From Ovis canadensis (Eukaryota > Chordata > Mammalia > Artiodactyla > Bovidae): 64,000 nucleotides of DNA. Below the pieces are notes generated by a model, which had not been told where the DNA came from, searched no databases, and was given only the letters and a program-made list of their open reading frames with translations. Positions within the stretch are counted from its first letter, which is position 1. Each line of letters starts with the position of its first letter. The DNA lies in NCBI RefSeq assembly GCF_042477335.2, contig NC_091254.1, forward strand, positions 96,967,501 to 97,031,500. The letters are read 5' to 3'. Of the stretch, positions 47,165 through 58,982 are shown piece by piece. A program made the translations under genes and the position numbers.

Positions 47165-47215
47165 AGAAGCGATGGTGAATCTTCTGGTTTATCTGGTAAA
47201 GCAAAAGGAGAGTAA
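47165..47215 (-). other. LIG4: LIG4 coding-exon 5' UTR and splice acceptor
   Basis: On the minus strand a pyrimidine-rich stretch (about 47,195-47,215) ends in TTTACCAG, with the AG at 47,193-47,194. This leaves 28 bases of 5' UTR (47,165-47,192) before the ATG. It agrees with the known LIG4 structure, in which noncoding first exons splice to one coding exon. Confidence 0.75.
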
Positions 47216-47480
47216 CTTTAAAAGATAAAATTCAACTAAATATTTAATATAATGACCTCATAGAGAGTGTGTGGTTTATAATAAATGTTCAGTAACATTC
47301 ATTACATGAAAATAGATCAAACAAATGATGTCTCTTTGCAACCTCTACAACTATTCTGTTTCAATCCCAGTTCATTTCTGGTCTCCTGAGGTCTTTTCTT
47401 GTATTTTTCTTCTTTTTCTTTCAGACCCCCATCACACAGCATCAGAAACAAACTATTTTTCTTTCTTTACAAACAATTTT
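47216..47480 (-). other. LIG4: LIG4 intron, unassigned
   Basis: AT-rich sequence upstream of the acceptor. No repeat was recognised. Confidence 0.5.
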
Positions 47481-47484
47481 TCAC

Positions 47485-47690
47485 ATTTTATCTTATTTTT
47501 TATTATAGTTGATTTATAATGCTGTGTACATTTCTGCTGTAGAGCAAAGTGATTCAATTATACATATATGTGCATGTGTGTGTATAATTTTTTCCTATTT
47601 TTTTTTATTATGGCTTATCACAGGATATTGAATATAGTTCCCTGCGCTATACAGGAGGACCTTGTTGTTTATCCATTATACATAGAAAAA
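47485..47690 (-). mobile_element. L1 3' UTR fragment in LIG4 intron
   Basis: 'GTTGATTTATAATGCTGTGT', 'GATATTGAATATAGTTCCCT' and 'GGACCTTGTTGTTTATCCAT' are the reversed L1 3' UTR. It lies in the same transcriptional sense as LIG4. Confidence 0.8.
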
Positions 47691-49514
47691 AAACTTCTTA
47701 AAATCATGTTTTTACCAAATCACTGGTTCACTGAATTCAAATTTGGCTGAACTGAACTTGTGCATAGATAATCCAGACTCCTTCCCCTCCAAATAAGCAT
47801 TTTCTCCTTCCTGAAAAAGTCTATGACTGTTTACTATCACTTCTTCCCTGCTCTGACAAGTCACTCTGGCAGCCAAAGCCCAAATCAAAATACTCTCCCC
47901 ATAGAATTCTCACTTTACCTATCTCTCAACTCTAGCATCACAGTTCATACAGTTTCACAAATTTGAATTCATCAGCACAGGTTTTTGGCTCATATTCTCA
48001 TGCCAATAATCCTCAAAGCACCTGGTGACTACATATGGGCTCGACACTGCGCTACGGGCAAATACAGTACGCGTCTGCCTTAGGTGCACATTCTGTAATG
48101 AAAAGAGAATGTTCTGGGAATGATTATAAAGTGCTAATTGCTTTAATAAAAATATAATAAAAGTAAAATGCCATGAGACAGAGCTCCCCACTGAAAAATC
48201 TTCTAAAGTCACTGAGGGAAAAATGGGGACCTTGCTGGACTAGGGTCTAGATTATTTGCTAAAGTGGTTACCATAAGCATAAAATTACTTTGAAGCTTTA
48301 AATATTCATGCATGTTCTATTAAAATCTACAACAGAACTATTTTAATATGGTTTAAACTATGTTAATACTAAAATATACTAACTTTTGCCAAAAAAGATT
48401 TAAGTAAAATGTGTACTCTAAGAATCTGAAGAATGCCTTATCTTGTAGTTTCAGACACCTCTTGGCAAGTTCTCAAGTAGCCCAGAGAGCAGGGAGCCAG
48501 AGTTGCTTCCAGGAGTGGGGAGATCTCTTGCAGTACAGAGTCCAGGGGATTCCCCACCCTAGGAAACAAAAGGGAATCGCATAATGTCAGCACAAGGCCA
48601 CTTAACCTAGCAGTTAGCACAAGGAGTCAATCACCATACCATGTTTACTAAACCGTCAGTCTCTGAATGTTAGAAATCGGTATAATTTGTACCACATAAA
48701 TTGGCACATAGGAGTTCATCAGTTTGTTGAATGAATTACTGAAACGTGGAGCTGAGTTCCTGGAAAAGCACACCAGGGAAAGTCAGGAGCTGATCACACA
48801 CCCACACAAACACACAAGTGGTGGGGTGTTTGTTTAAAACATTCAGCAGTCATGGCCACTTTGGGGAAGGTGAACAACACTCATCTGGGGGCCTACAGGG
48901 AAAAACAGCCTCCCTTCTCACTCAAATTCCTGGCAAAGGAAACCCAACTTCTACCCAGTCAGACCAGAAGACCACAATGCTGAGTGTTTTATCTTTGAAT
49001 AAGGGAGCAGGCTTCCCCTTGCTGTCTCATTTGCATAACTGACTGCACCACCTGTTTAGATCTGTTCACTGTCTCATCTCTCAAGACCTGCTCCCTCAAC
49101 CCAGCACATTAGGACACACAATGCCCTGTTTACAATTCATATACAATATGTATGTTGAGAAACACTTCTTTGAATGCTCAAGTCTGGTGTACAGTTTCTG
49201 ATCTATCTGTAGATTCTACTATGAACTCAAAGTCAGTTACCCTGAGAAAGTCCAAGGCAAGGACTCAAATTATAGAAGCAGTGAGAACCACATAATGACG
49301 TAGATCTATACATGGGTCCTAAGGCTGTCACATAGATAACAAAGATTCCAAAATTAGAATAAAATGAATATACTTTGAAAATTTTTACTTATGAAAACTG
49401 TACAAGAAATCAAATATTAGTATTTCCACTGCTTTTTAACATGCTCTTATTTTTTGGAATCTGAGCATTTTAGCTGATATTTTTGATTTATGAAAAAGCA
49501 AAACAAAGAAGTTT
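47691..49514 (-). other. LIG4: LIG4 intron, unassigned
   Basis: No repeat or exon is recognised with confidence. An alternating CA-rich patch lies near 48,796-48,817. Confidence 0.45.
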
Positions 49515-49740
49515 GTGCTTAGGGCTCAGAAGTCCAATAAATCCGAGTTTAAGTGTGAAGTCTAACACTTATCAGCTGTGTGATATGACGCACTGTTTAA
49601 TTTCTCTACTATTTAACTTCTCTAAGTTTCCTTAAGTGTGAAGTGAGGTTGATAACTATATATAAATTAGGATGACATCTGACAATTTACATAAGATGCT
49701 TAATGTAGTACATGATATTTAATAAGCCCCTGACCGATTT
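49515..49740 (+). repeat. MIR SINE remnant
   Basis: 'CACTTATCAGCTGTGTGATA', 'TTAACTTCTCTAAGTTTCCT' and 'TAAGTGTGAAGTGAGGTTGA' follow the MIR core-to-tail order. Confidence 0.6.
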
Positions 49741-50380
49741 CAGTACTATAATGCTTGTTGGTTCAAAAAAACAAACAAACAAAAAAACCCACTGAAAACA
49801 CAAATATTACAAAGTACCAAGCTAAGCTCTTAAGAGAATGAATACAGGAATTAGTATTAATAATGACTCATCGTCCATTCAACTGCTGCCTAGATCGCCG
49901 CTCTGAAGTGAAAACAAACTACCGAGGTTTTATTACGTGAATATGGGAAAGGAGTCAACGTTAGTTTATTGGGAGAGAAAGTGACTGTACAACCCTCGAC
50001 AAGACAAAAGGGATTACACTTTCCACAGCACTTTGTGATATTCTGGAAGAACCTCAGGAGAAAGAAATGAGTCGCGAAAATAAAACCAGTGTAAGAAGAG
50101 AAGCATTCCCTCCAAGCCCATACTCGCTCGTATCCCTCAGGCCAGACTCCCGTGCAAAATCACTGAAGGACCCACACTACTCCCATCAACTGCGTCCGAG
50201 GGTCCCCAGTTGGCAGGGTGGGCGCCAGAATCTTGGCCATTCAAGCAGCCAACACGGTTCTTGAGAGTCAAAGGCACCACACTCCCAAGTCCCACGTCCC
50301 AAGGGTGGGGTCCCGAGCAAGCACCTTGAAGCAGAGACGGGGCTTCTAACTCAGCGCGTCGCCAGGGCATTGACGCCCCC
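49741..50380 (-). other. LIG4: LIG4 intron, unassigned, rising GC
   Basis: Composition shifts from AT-rich to GC-rich approaching the promoter island. There is an (AAAC)n run near 49,767-49,785. Confidence 0.45.
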
Positions 50381-50384
50381 TCAC

Positions 50385-50800
50385 CTGGGGACGCCGGCGG
50401 ATGAACCGAAGGACCAAGAAGAAACCTGAACTCTTAGAGACCACAATGTTTGCTGGACTGAGAAGACGAGACACGGCCCCCGCCTCCACGGCAACACTTG
50501 TCCAGCCTTCGCCTCACCCCTGGGCCCTCCCGGCATGCGAGGTCCCTCCCCCGCTTCCGCCGCCGCACGAGCCTCCTACCTGACCTGAAATCACAGGCGC
50601 CGCCACCAAACCGGAAGCAGGAGCGCGGCCGGCCGCTTCCGGCAGCTGCTCCCTGCGCAGGCGCAGTCGCTTACCTGCGGACGGAGCGGTCCCGATTTAA
50701 TAGGGATGCCGTGCGCAAGCGCCGTCTGTACCTGCGGGGTCCAGAGGCTGTGAAGTCAGGGAGACGATGTGCGCAAGCGCAGTAACCTTCCGGAGGGCTC
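50385..50800 (-). other. LIG4: Alternative LIG4 first exons (noncoding, inferred)
   Basis: Four good minus-strand splice donors fall in this GC-rich block: CCCCAG|GTGAGG (exon end 50,385), GTCAG|GTAGGA (50,580), CCGCAG|GTAAGC (50,675) and CCGCAG|GTACAG (50,732). Each could join the acceptor at 47,193-47,194. I recall that human LIG4 has a proximal noncoding first exon about 3.5 kb upstream of the ATG, which fits. The transcription start is not determinable here and would lie to the right of the donor used. Confidence 0.5.
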
Positions 50801-50870
50801 TGGGAGGACCGCCCGACTGGCTGCGCTGCGGAGGACCGGAGGCAGAGAGGGTTACAGTGTGGTTACAAAC
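50450..50870 (-). promoter_or_regulatory. LIG4: Proximal LIG4 CpG-island promoter
   Basis: GC-rich and CpG-rich, with no TATA box seen. NRF1-like sites lie at 50,654-50,665 (TGCGCAGGCGCA), 50,712-50,723 (TGCGCAAGCGCC) and 50,770-50,781 (TGCGCAAGCGCA), exactly 58 bp apart. ETS-type sites ACCGGAAGC (50,610-50,618) and GCTTCCGG (50,635-50,642) face each other. This is the usual make-up of a housekeeping promoter. Assignment to LIG4 rests on the splice donors and on human gene structure. Confidence 0.6.
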
Positions 50871-52780
50871 ACATCCGGTTGGCCTCAGCAGCAGATCCTA
50901 TTTGCAGTCGGTTGACCCGCGAGAGTGGATTTCGTCGCGAAGTAAGACCGCAAAACACTTTGTCCACTGGCTCGTTATTGGCACTTTGAGTCTGTGCCTC
51001 TCCTTAGGCTGCTCTTGGCAGGTGACAACCTCTCGAGTTCTGCTTCCTATGTGTAAAGAGTGGTACCAACGCTCATTTCCGTGGTTGAGAAACCGCCCAG
51101 GGGGAAGAGGGCATCTTCCTTCCCCAAACGTCTGCTGTTTCATTTAGGTGGGAAAATATGCTTTTGCAAAATTGTCTGAGCCTGTGCTTTCCTATGTGCT
51201 TTTCATGATGGTGCAACTGTGATGAGTTCTCGTCTAATTCATAAGAATAAAAAATGTATCATTCATAATATAAACAGTTGCATACTCGGAAATCAACTGT
51301 GGAGTTCTAGTTTATATTCAAGGATTCAAAATAAAATCGTGCCACAAATCTTTATTGAGCAGCCACTATGATATTGTAATTGTACTACATATGCAAAATT
51401 GAGAAATGAAAACAAACCGAATCCTTATGTTCTGGGAGCTGTAGATTTCTACCAGTATGTTCTTATGGTTTGTCCTCTTCCACCATGGAGAACTGAGAAT
51501 TTATTCATAAAGTGTAGGAGGAAACAACTTTTAGAATTAGACACTTCATTTTAGCATAAAATACTATTGCTTTAAAATGAAATTTTGCTGCAACAAGCTT
51601 GAAGAATACATCTTGAAGCCGTTAAGTGCCCTTAGGAGTTGTCTAATGTACAAAAGCCTCATTTTACAAACACGTATTTAATTCACAGTACTAATATGTA
51701 GTAAAGCTAGACTGAAGTCTAGCTCCTTCTAGCCCAACAGTTAATTTCTTTATATGTCTAATTCACCTATATTGACTGAATATTTCTCTAAAATCACTTG
51801 ACTTGTAAAGTCAGATGGTACTGTTTTGTGGGTAATTCATCCACCTACTAGTCAACTCATCCATGTACTGGGGAGGAATAACCGACAGTGTTAAGTTAAA
51901 GGATCCCCTACATGCCCATCTTCTGCAAAGGCATTCGTGTACATTTTCATACCTTGTTCAGCATCTATTGAGTTGCTATAATGTTGGGGTCTGTGCTCTG
52001 TACTAGTGATGTAACAAGGGACCCATGAATCACGAAACCAAACTCTCAAGTTGATTCAAATCCCACTTTCCAGTTTACCATGTTATTGTAGCCTAATGCT
52101 TGGTTCAAAGAGAATCAACAGTTTTTCATTAAGTATCTGCTAGAGTTGCTTTGATTATTAGTTTATGTTCGTAAGCGGTCGTCTGTCTTGGTGGGTGGTG
52201 CTTATCAGGTAATAACAGGAATTATTATCCAGAGCCTCTGTGAGCTGGAGCTCTCAATCTGGTAGCGATTTCACGTTTTAAGAAAACATTATGACATATC
52301 CTCTGTAGATATAAAACAGAGTCCAGAGAATAGGCGCTGACAGGAGACAGACACCTATAAACAAACAATTCCGTACAACTTGGTGCGCAGGGGGTTGACC
52401 GTGGAAGTCACGACGTTCCAGCTTGAGGCTCCCATTTGTGTGGTCACTTCCAAGGCCTTGTTAGGGGGCCCTAGAGATGTTGCCACGGTCTTGGGTTTTT
52501 GTAAAACGTTGCAAAAAGTAGTTTTGAATTTTTTTTTATTTCATTTTATTTTTTTAAATAAAAGGGCCGTCTAAGTGGTACAGGTCTCGGAGCCTGATAA
52601 AACATGCATCCGCTCGTGACGGTGCACCCTGACGAAGGTAGGAGCGGGCTAGGCTGGAAGAAGACAAGAAGTTAAGTGCCCTTATGGAAGTGCCGGAACT
52701 CACTGCCATACGTCTAACAACCTTCTGGGGCAGACACTCTCTTCGGGAAGAAAAGCGTCCCGCAGCAGATCCTGAGTCGT
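50871..52780. other. Spacer between two CpG islands
   Basis: AT-rich sequence. 51,330-51,370 ('CTTTATTGAGCAGCCACTAT') and 51,610-51,740 have MIR/L2 flavour. If LIG4 has a distal first exon near 53 kb, this is its longer intron. No exon was recognised. Confidence 0.4.
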
Positions 52781-53640
52781 CAGAGGCAGGGCGGGAGGTC
52801 TACCGGTGCTCGGAGGATGCCTGACACCCACGGCGGGGGTACCCAGTTCACCGCGATCGCACGCGGTATCCGGCCTCGCGGTATCTTGTCCTTCCCGGGC
52901 CTCCGTCGCCGGGGACTCCTCCCCCGCCCCTACCGGGCCGCCGTCTCTGCGCATGCTTAGGAGGGCGGGGGCCGCCTTCCCCGCTCCCAGGAGGAAGGGC
53001 CAGAGCAGGTGATGTGGGCGCCGGCGGGGGCATTTGCCGGCGACACCGAGCGTGAGCCGGAAGTGGGGGAGCCGAGTGCGGCGCCGCGGGAGCTCGGGGC
53101 CGGACCGTGGCGACGGCGGCGGCGGTCCCGCGGCGGGAGGCGGAGGAGGACGATGAGGAGCGACGGAAGCGGCGCCGGGGGACGCTGCTGCGCGGCGCCG
53201 GCTCCCGAGTGCGCGGCCTGCCCGCGGGTCTGAGTGAGTGCGGGGCGGCCGGCGGGGGGCCTCCGGGGAGCTGCTCGCCGCGGGGCCGTGCGGGGGCGCC
53301 TCCGCCGGCTGAGGGGGCCGGAGAAGCCCTGGCAGACACCGCTGTGGGCGCCCGGGGCGCGCCTGTGCTCCGCGGGCCGGGAGGGGGCCCGGGGCGCGTC
53401 CGAGAGCCGCGGTCGGCGGCGTCCGCAGGGACGCGCGCGCACCCCAGCACCCCCCGGCCCGGCCCTCCACCCTCGGGACGGGTGCGGCCGGAGCCCCGCT
53501 CCCAGGGCCCAGGGGGCTGGGGGCGGCCTGGACCGCTCACGTCAGGGACAGGCCGTGAGAGCCGCGGCTGTCGGGGCAGGAACTTCGGGGCGCCGACGGA
53601 GCCGCCCCGGAGCACCCCCGCGGAGTTGAAAGTCAGTCTG
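52780..53640. promoter_or_regulatory. ABHD13: CpG island: ABHD13 / distal LIG4 bidirectional promoter
   Basis: This is the most GC-rich stretch of the window, with dense CpG. It carries an NRF1-like TGCGCATGC (52,948-52,956) and a consensus ETS/GABPA site GCCGGAAGTG (53,056-53,065), and no TATA box is evident. In human, LIG4 and ABHD13 are head-to-head with starts only tens of bases apart. Distance and order here fit that arrangement, so I infer rightward ABHD13 and possibly leftward LIG4 transcription. No coding part of ABHD13 is present to confirm it. Confidence 0.6.
53040..53233 (+). other. ABHD13: ABHD13 noncoding first exon (inferred)
   Basis: The proposed exon ends at the plus-strand donor TCTGA|GTGAGTGCGG, with the intron from 53,234. 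The left limit is a guess, since the start site cannot be read from sequence. ABHD13 encodes an alpha/beta-hydrolase-domain membrane protein whose coding sequence lies in a downstream exon. I found none of it before 64,000, consistent with a first intron of about 10 kb in human. Confidence 0.45.
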
Positions 53641-54009
53641 CAGACGCCCGTGTCAGCAACGTGTATGCATATTGTTCTGCAAAATGTATCACGAGAGTTT
53701 ACTGCCCAAGGCGTCACAACCGCCCGCCCCCCTAAACAAGTCTTATTATTCAACGGCCCTTTGAGTTACCTTTCCCCCGTAGGGCTCTTAAGTGTCAAGC
53801 TCGCTTTTCGTGGCATCTTATTCCTGGTATCATTCGGTGGGGTGGTTAATTCTTCGTGGGCAGGCTTAGATTGCTCGCATGTCTTTTTTTGCTAAAAGGT
53901 TAAGTTTTGTTCTAAGTAAGAAGTAAATAAGTCACGGTTGACCGTCTAGTGTTCTTGTCCTAATAACTGTCCTGATGAAGACCAAGACCGCTCAACCCAG
54001 TCATTGTTA
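53641..54009 (+). other. ABHD13: ABHD13 intron 1, unassigned
   Basis: Composition falls sharply from the CpG island. No feature is supported. Confidence 0.4.
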
Positions 54010-54310
54010 ATAGAGACTTACTGGGTGCCCAGCTTTGCTCAATCTCCTGAAAATCTTTAGGCGGATTTCCATAAGGTGATGTCACTGTCGTCAAGGAATC
54101 CGCAGCCCGTGTAAAGCAGGTGAGTTAGGCTACACTAGTGAGTGCCACCGCGTGCGTTTGTGCAAACTGCTGGATGTGGCGTGGTTGGCAGTAGGGAGCA
54201 GAGGTCCAGGGAAGGCTTTCTGAAGGAACTGCCCCCCGCGCTGAGTTTTGACAGGAAAAAAGAAGGCGTCGCCCCCATTACTTCCTGTGTGCAGCGACTC
54301 AGGTGTTCTC
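54010..54310 (+). repeat. L2-like remnant
   Basis: 'TTACTGGGTGCCCAGCTTTG' and, later, 'AGGGAAGGCTTTCTGAAGGA' with 'GCTGAGTTTTGACAGG' resemble the L2 segment that reads 'tactgtgtgccaggcactgt' and 'gggaaggcctctctgaggag'. Confidence 0.55.
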
Positions 54311-56399
54311 CGGCGAGTCCTGCCATTGTTTAAAATCCAAGTCGAGCAGACCTGCTAGTTGTACTTTGACCTAGTCTGCTCTCGTAGGTAAACAGAATGC
54401 TTTAAATTCTGTCTCCTACAAGGAGCTGTGTTGCTCAACGCACTGCATTACATTTGATCTCAGCCGAGTTCTGGTTAGGTGTTTAATCTCCTTTTAGCCT
54501 ACGAGGAGACATACATTTAGAGAGGGTAAATGGGTTGGCAAAAGCCGCCTAGCTATTAACATACCGAGCTTGGAAACAGGCTCCTTCTCCTCGCACAGAC
54601 ACTGCCTGCCATTGATGGTTTTCTTTGGATGAGGAATTTCCTTTGGAATGAGGAAAGGAAGCCAGGTTGTGAATATCTGAACATAGGCATCTTGGCCTGC
54701 CTCCCATCTTCTGAGACACACCTCAGGCCTGGATGAGAGCATTTCCTCACCACGCTGTCCTGGCTTAACAGTTTGACTTCAGTAGTGGGTAGGGAAACCA
54801 TCCACCCTCACGTCTTGCCATGATCTTTCCTCTCTTGTCTCTTTCCTCAGGGGAGTCTATTTCTGTTTCTCTGTTTTTTCCTTAATTTAGAACTCAGTTG
54901 TTACCCACAGATTCTAAAATCTTTCTGATTCTTGTTCAGTCTCCTCTACCAGGTTTGAGGTCCTTGTATACTCTTTTTAGAACAGACCTTTAAAAAAGGA
55001 TTCTAGTTTTTTCTAATTAGGATTTTTCTTTCCCTGAAGTGATAGGCTGCAAAATAAATTACTACATTTTATGTTCCTGTTTCTTATAAGTCTTAACTCC
55101 TGCAGCAGTACATTGTACTGGAATTGCAAAGCTGTTGCATTTTTAGGGCATGAACTGTGCGTATTTATGAGTTAGCCTGGGAATCTTGCTTCTCCTGAAC
55201 ATTGATTTTATAAGAAAATGAATTCTAAGTTTGATCCGTTTGGTTAATAGTATTTAGAACACTATCCCTTCACAAGTTGGAAACTTCCTGAATTACATTA
55301 TCATTTTTTATTCTAACATCACTGTTTGCATTTTTAGCCTTGTGGATCTTTTTTCTTTTTTTTTAATTTTCTTTCTTTGATATTTACTCTCAGAACAAGT
55401 TGCGATTGGCTTCCACAGTGAAAAGAATCTGTCGTTTTTGCTCCCTCAGAGTTGACTCTTATGTGCCAGGTCTCCTGTGTTTCCAGTGAAAGAGAAACCC
55501 CAAAATGCTCCTGAGTTGCTGTCTGGTGTAGTGTTCCAGACGTCTGCTCAAGCTGATTGAAATCCCAGTTTAAAATGCTCTCTGAACTCTTCAGTTGCTA
55601 TCCAGCATATCCATAGGCAGTTATTGTTCATTTGTCCCATAGGACTATTAATACTCGCTTTTTCATTATTGATGACATGTGGGTAACCATTAGGGAAATA
55701 GATAATTCATTCTGTGGTGTCTCCAGCACACTGATAGCGGCTATTTGTGTTTCCATTTCAGCTGTGCAGCTGGCATGGTTTCTTAACTCCCCAGTGCTTA
55801 GCAGAAAAGGAGATACACTAAGGCGGGAAGGCTGAATCTGCTTCTCTGTTACCTGAAACGTGACTGGAAGCTGTGAATTCCCCCAGAGGATACCATTCTC
55901 CCCTTGTGATGTAGGGGTCAGGAGTGACACATGAATTTGCTTCCCGCTTTTTAAGTGTTCCCTTGCACCTATGCGTGGTTTTGTCACTTGTTGGTATGGT
56001 ATTTTTTTAATGTACGAACAGTTTTTTTTTTTTTAAACAGGATGTTCCTAAAATCATCAGTAGAGATGGATATAAAGGCCGTTAAAATAATAGTACATTT
56101 ACGACTTTTTAAAATGATGTTTTGTTTAAAATTGTATTTATTATTGATTAATCTTCAATCAGTTTGTTTTTGAGGAATTCCTATTTAATTCATGTATAGG
56201 TAAAACATCTTTTAGTTTTCAAAGACCTTTTTCTCTTGGCAGAATCAGTAAATGAACATATACCGTGCAATTCGATGTAAACTTTTGCAGTTTAAAAATA
56301 ATGAGGATAATTAGCATTTACTCTTTTTGTGAGTCAGTTCCAACCTTCATTAAAATTTTATCTATGATTGAAAGAATAACATATTTGTCCAGTTTACTC
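54311..56399 (+). other. ABHD13: ABHD13 intron 1, unassigned
   Basis: No coding exon or named repeat was seen. T-rich runs lie near 55,349-55,366 and 56,023-56,035. Confidence 0.45.
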
Positions 56400-56585
56400 T
56401 GCTGGGAAAGATTGAAAGCAAAAGGAGAAGAGGGCAGCAGAGAATGAGATGGTTTGATAGCATCACCAGCTCAATGAACATTAATTTGAACAAACTTCGG
56501 GAGATGGTGAAGGACAGGGAAGCCTGGCTTGCAGCAGTCCATGGGGTCGCAAAGAGTCGGACACAACTGAGCGACTGAACAAAAA
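56400..56585 (+). mobile_element. BovB 3' end, sense
   Basis: 'TGGGAAAGATTGAAAGCAAA', 'GAGAATGAGATGGTTTGATA' and 'GGACACAACTGAGCGACTGA', with an A-rich end. Confidence 0.85.
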
Positions 56586-57743
56586 CAAATTATTGGGATA
56601 ATCATAATTAAATGTATTCATTCCCATAGTTTGAGTTTTAGTTCTTAATGCAAGTTGTTAATCTTTATTTTAAATGTTTAGATAAAATATCACAGCATAA
56701 AGGATTGATACGAAGAGACCGCCAGCTTCACAGGGAAGGCAGTAGTGTTCTTTGGTGAGGAGGAGGTTGAGGGTCGTTGTTACTGTACACTTGGAATTAA
56801 TCTGGAAGGTGCCGTTTGCATCACTGACATTGCTTCTTATTGGAGAGAATAACCTGAGTTCCCTGTGCAAAGCAAAGGGAAAAAACCCGTCGAGTTCATG
56901 GAAACTCATGATGGTCTTTGCATACCAGCTTTTCTTCTTCCCCTCCCATTAACTACAAACTCCTAAAACATAACGATGTCGATTATTTTGTGAAGATTGT
57001 TTAGCCAAAGTTACTTTCTATAGCTTTGACTGTGCGTTGTTTAGACATATTACTTTGATAGTGGTGGTCTGGGAAAGAGACTGAACATGTTTGATGAGTT
57101 AAATATTTTACAAACCTCAGTCGAAATATAAAATCACCACGTCTCCACACATCTGTGATTTCTGGAGTCCTATATCTCTCAGTAACTTTTCAGGTACTCT
57201 TAAAAGTCCCATAACCAGGGCCTCCAAATTTCCACTGTACCAGTTAGTGAAAACAGTGTTATTTATAATTCAATATCTACTTTCCAATCCCAGCCTTTAA
57301 TTTTTCTCTATCACCTGTAAAGTAGAATTTGTGAGACCTTAGGTATTATTCAGGTAACTGCTTCCTTTTACAAATGTAGAAACTCAGAAAGTGACATACA
57401 AGGACGCTCATTCAGAGTGGTTGCCCACATTTAAACGTGGACGTGACGAGTCACCGAGGTGTGCAACGCAGCAGTGACTGGGTCAGAGCCTCACTCAGGG
57501 CTCTAGATGACCCCGGCTGAGAGGTCATCCCCCGTTTGCCATCTGTCTTATGGCCGTAGTCCTTGGGACCCAAAGAAATTATGTGTCTTTACTGAAGATA
57601 TTTCTCTTCCAGGACCTATAAAGCTTTAGAAAGCTGTAAATATTATAATGCACAAAAGATTTAAATTTATGTAGTACTTCATTGTTAATTTAAAGGTATT
57701 AAGTCTTTGCAGAAAAAAGGCAATAAAATTATGTAGTTAGGCA
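56586..57743 (+). other. ABHD13: ABHD13 intron 1, unassigned
   Basis: 57,340-57,420 has a weak MIR-class signal ('AAATGTAGAAACTCAGAAAG'). Nothing else is supported. Confidence 0.4.
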
Positions 57744-57751
57744 GTGTAGAA

Positions 57752-58982
57752 CAGTGGTGCTCAATTTTTTTTTTGTTTCAGAGCACCTTCACATTTTAAA
57801 AAATTATTGAGGTCTCCAAAGAGTTTTCATATATGTAGACTATGTAGAAAGATATTTATTGTTTTAGAAATTAAGAGTGGGAGCTTATAAAATGCATAAT
57901 TTTATCACTTAAAAATAACAGTTAAAAAATCCATCGTATTTCAGCATAATAACATTTTTATGCAAAATAGCCATCTTTGCCAAAAAATTAGCAAGGAATA
58001 TAGCACTGTTTTACATTTTTATAAATATCTTTAATGTCTGTTTAATAGAAGACAGGCATATTATCATGTTTCTGCATTCACTGTCATATGGTAGGTTGTT
58101 TTCGGTGAAGTTTATGAAGAAAGACTCACAGATTATGGTTGTAAAGGGGTTATTTTAATAGTCTTTTCAGATAATTGTGGATATACTCAACAGATGGCAG
58201 TTTCTTAAAGATCAGTTACATTGTGGAATCTGAAATCGATATCAAAGAACTTTTTGTCTCCATTATGGTAAAATCCATTGGTTTATCTTTCAGTGAATTT
58301 TTTTTTTACCCGTGCTTGATTTTTGTGACACCAATAACCCTGGTCATTGAAAATGTTAGTTTACTGTGCTGGGCAGATTCTTCCAAATAGTCACACATTT
58401 AACATGTCAAAAATCACACTTGTTAGTGTCATTACCATCACAGTGCCATCAGAAAAGTCTCTTAAGTCGAGGAAGCTATTTGCACCTTCACTCATTCTTC
58501 AGAAAAAATGTCCGCCAAACACACAAGTCTGAACAACCACAGTTTATCAGTTGTCTTTTTAGGTAAAAGTGGTGTCACTTAAATAAAGCAGCTAGTTCAT
58601 CCTACACGTCAGATGTGTTTTCAGTACAGTCCATAGGGTCGCAAAGCTTCGGATGGGACTGAGCGCAGCCACACTCAGCATTAGTGCCTCACGTGCCCCC
58701 CTTGCTTGGCCACTGGTTGTCACAAAATGTTGCAAAGTGGACTCACTGAGTGAGATGTGGTAAAGAGTGCAGGGGCGCCTACATTTTGCGGCCCCCGTCT
58801 TGAGTCTTGCTAAGGCACCAGCAGTTTCGCCCGTCTTTGGTTTTGTCCCTCTAGTGCAAATGTCAAAGAGTGAAACGGCAAGGAGCGTTGTCGTCTGCTT
58901 ACATTAGTCCTGTTGATCTGAAACACCCTTTGAATGGACCTCGGGACTCCAGGAGTCTGCAGCCACACTTGGAGAACCACGG
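57752..58982. mobile_element. Ancient hAT-type DNA transposon (non-autonomous)
   Basis: A 1.23-kb element starts CAGTGGTGCTCAA and ends TTGGAGAACCACGG, imperfect inverted termini of the CAGTGGTTCTCAA hAT type. Eight-base flanks GTGTAGAA (57,744-57,751) and GCATAGAA (58,983-58,990) match at six of eight positions, both differences being transitions, as expected for an old 8-bp duplication. The interior ('GGTCTCCAAAGAGTTTTCAT', 'TTAATAGAAGACAGGCATAT') resembles a repeat I have seen across mammals but cannot name. No transposase frame remains. A Bov-tA scrap is embedded at about 58,630-58,672. Confidence 0.65.
58630..58672 (+). mobile_element. Bov-tA 3' scrap inside the hAT element
   Basis: 'CAGTCCATAGGGTCGCAAAG' followed by a diverged 'CTTCGGATGGGACTGAGCG'. 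Confidence 0.65.

Noticed and set aside
52848-53753. 301-codon open frame, minus strand, in the CpG island
   Set aside because: Very GC-rich DNA has few stop codons. The product is a low-complexity Arg/Pro/Gly/Ala string, overlaps other long frames on both strands and crosses the inferred promoter.
53107-53895. 262-codon open frame, plus strand, in the CpG island
   Set aside because: Same compositional cause. It reads straight through the GTGAGT donor at 53,234 and has no recognisable domain.
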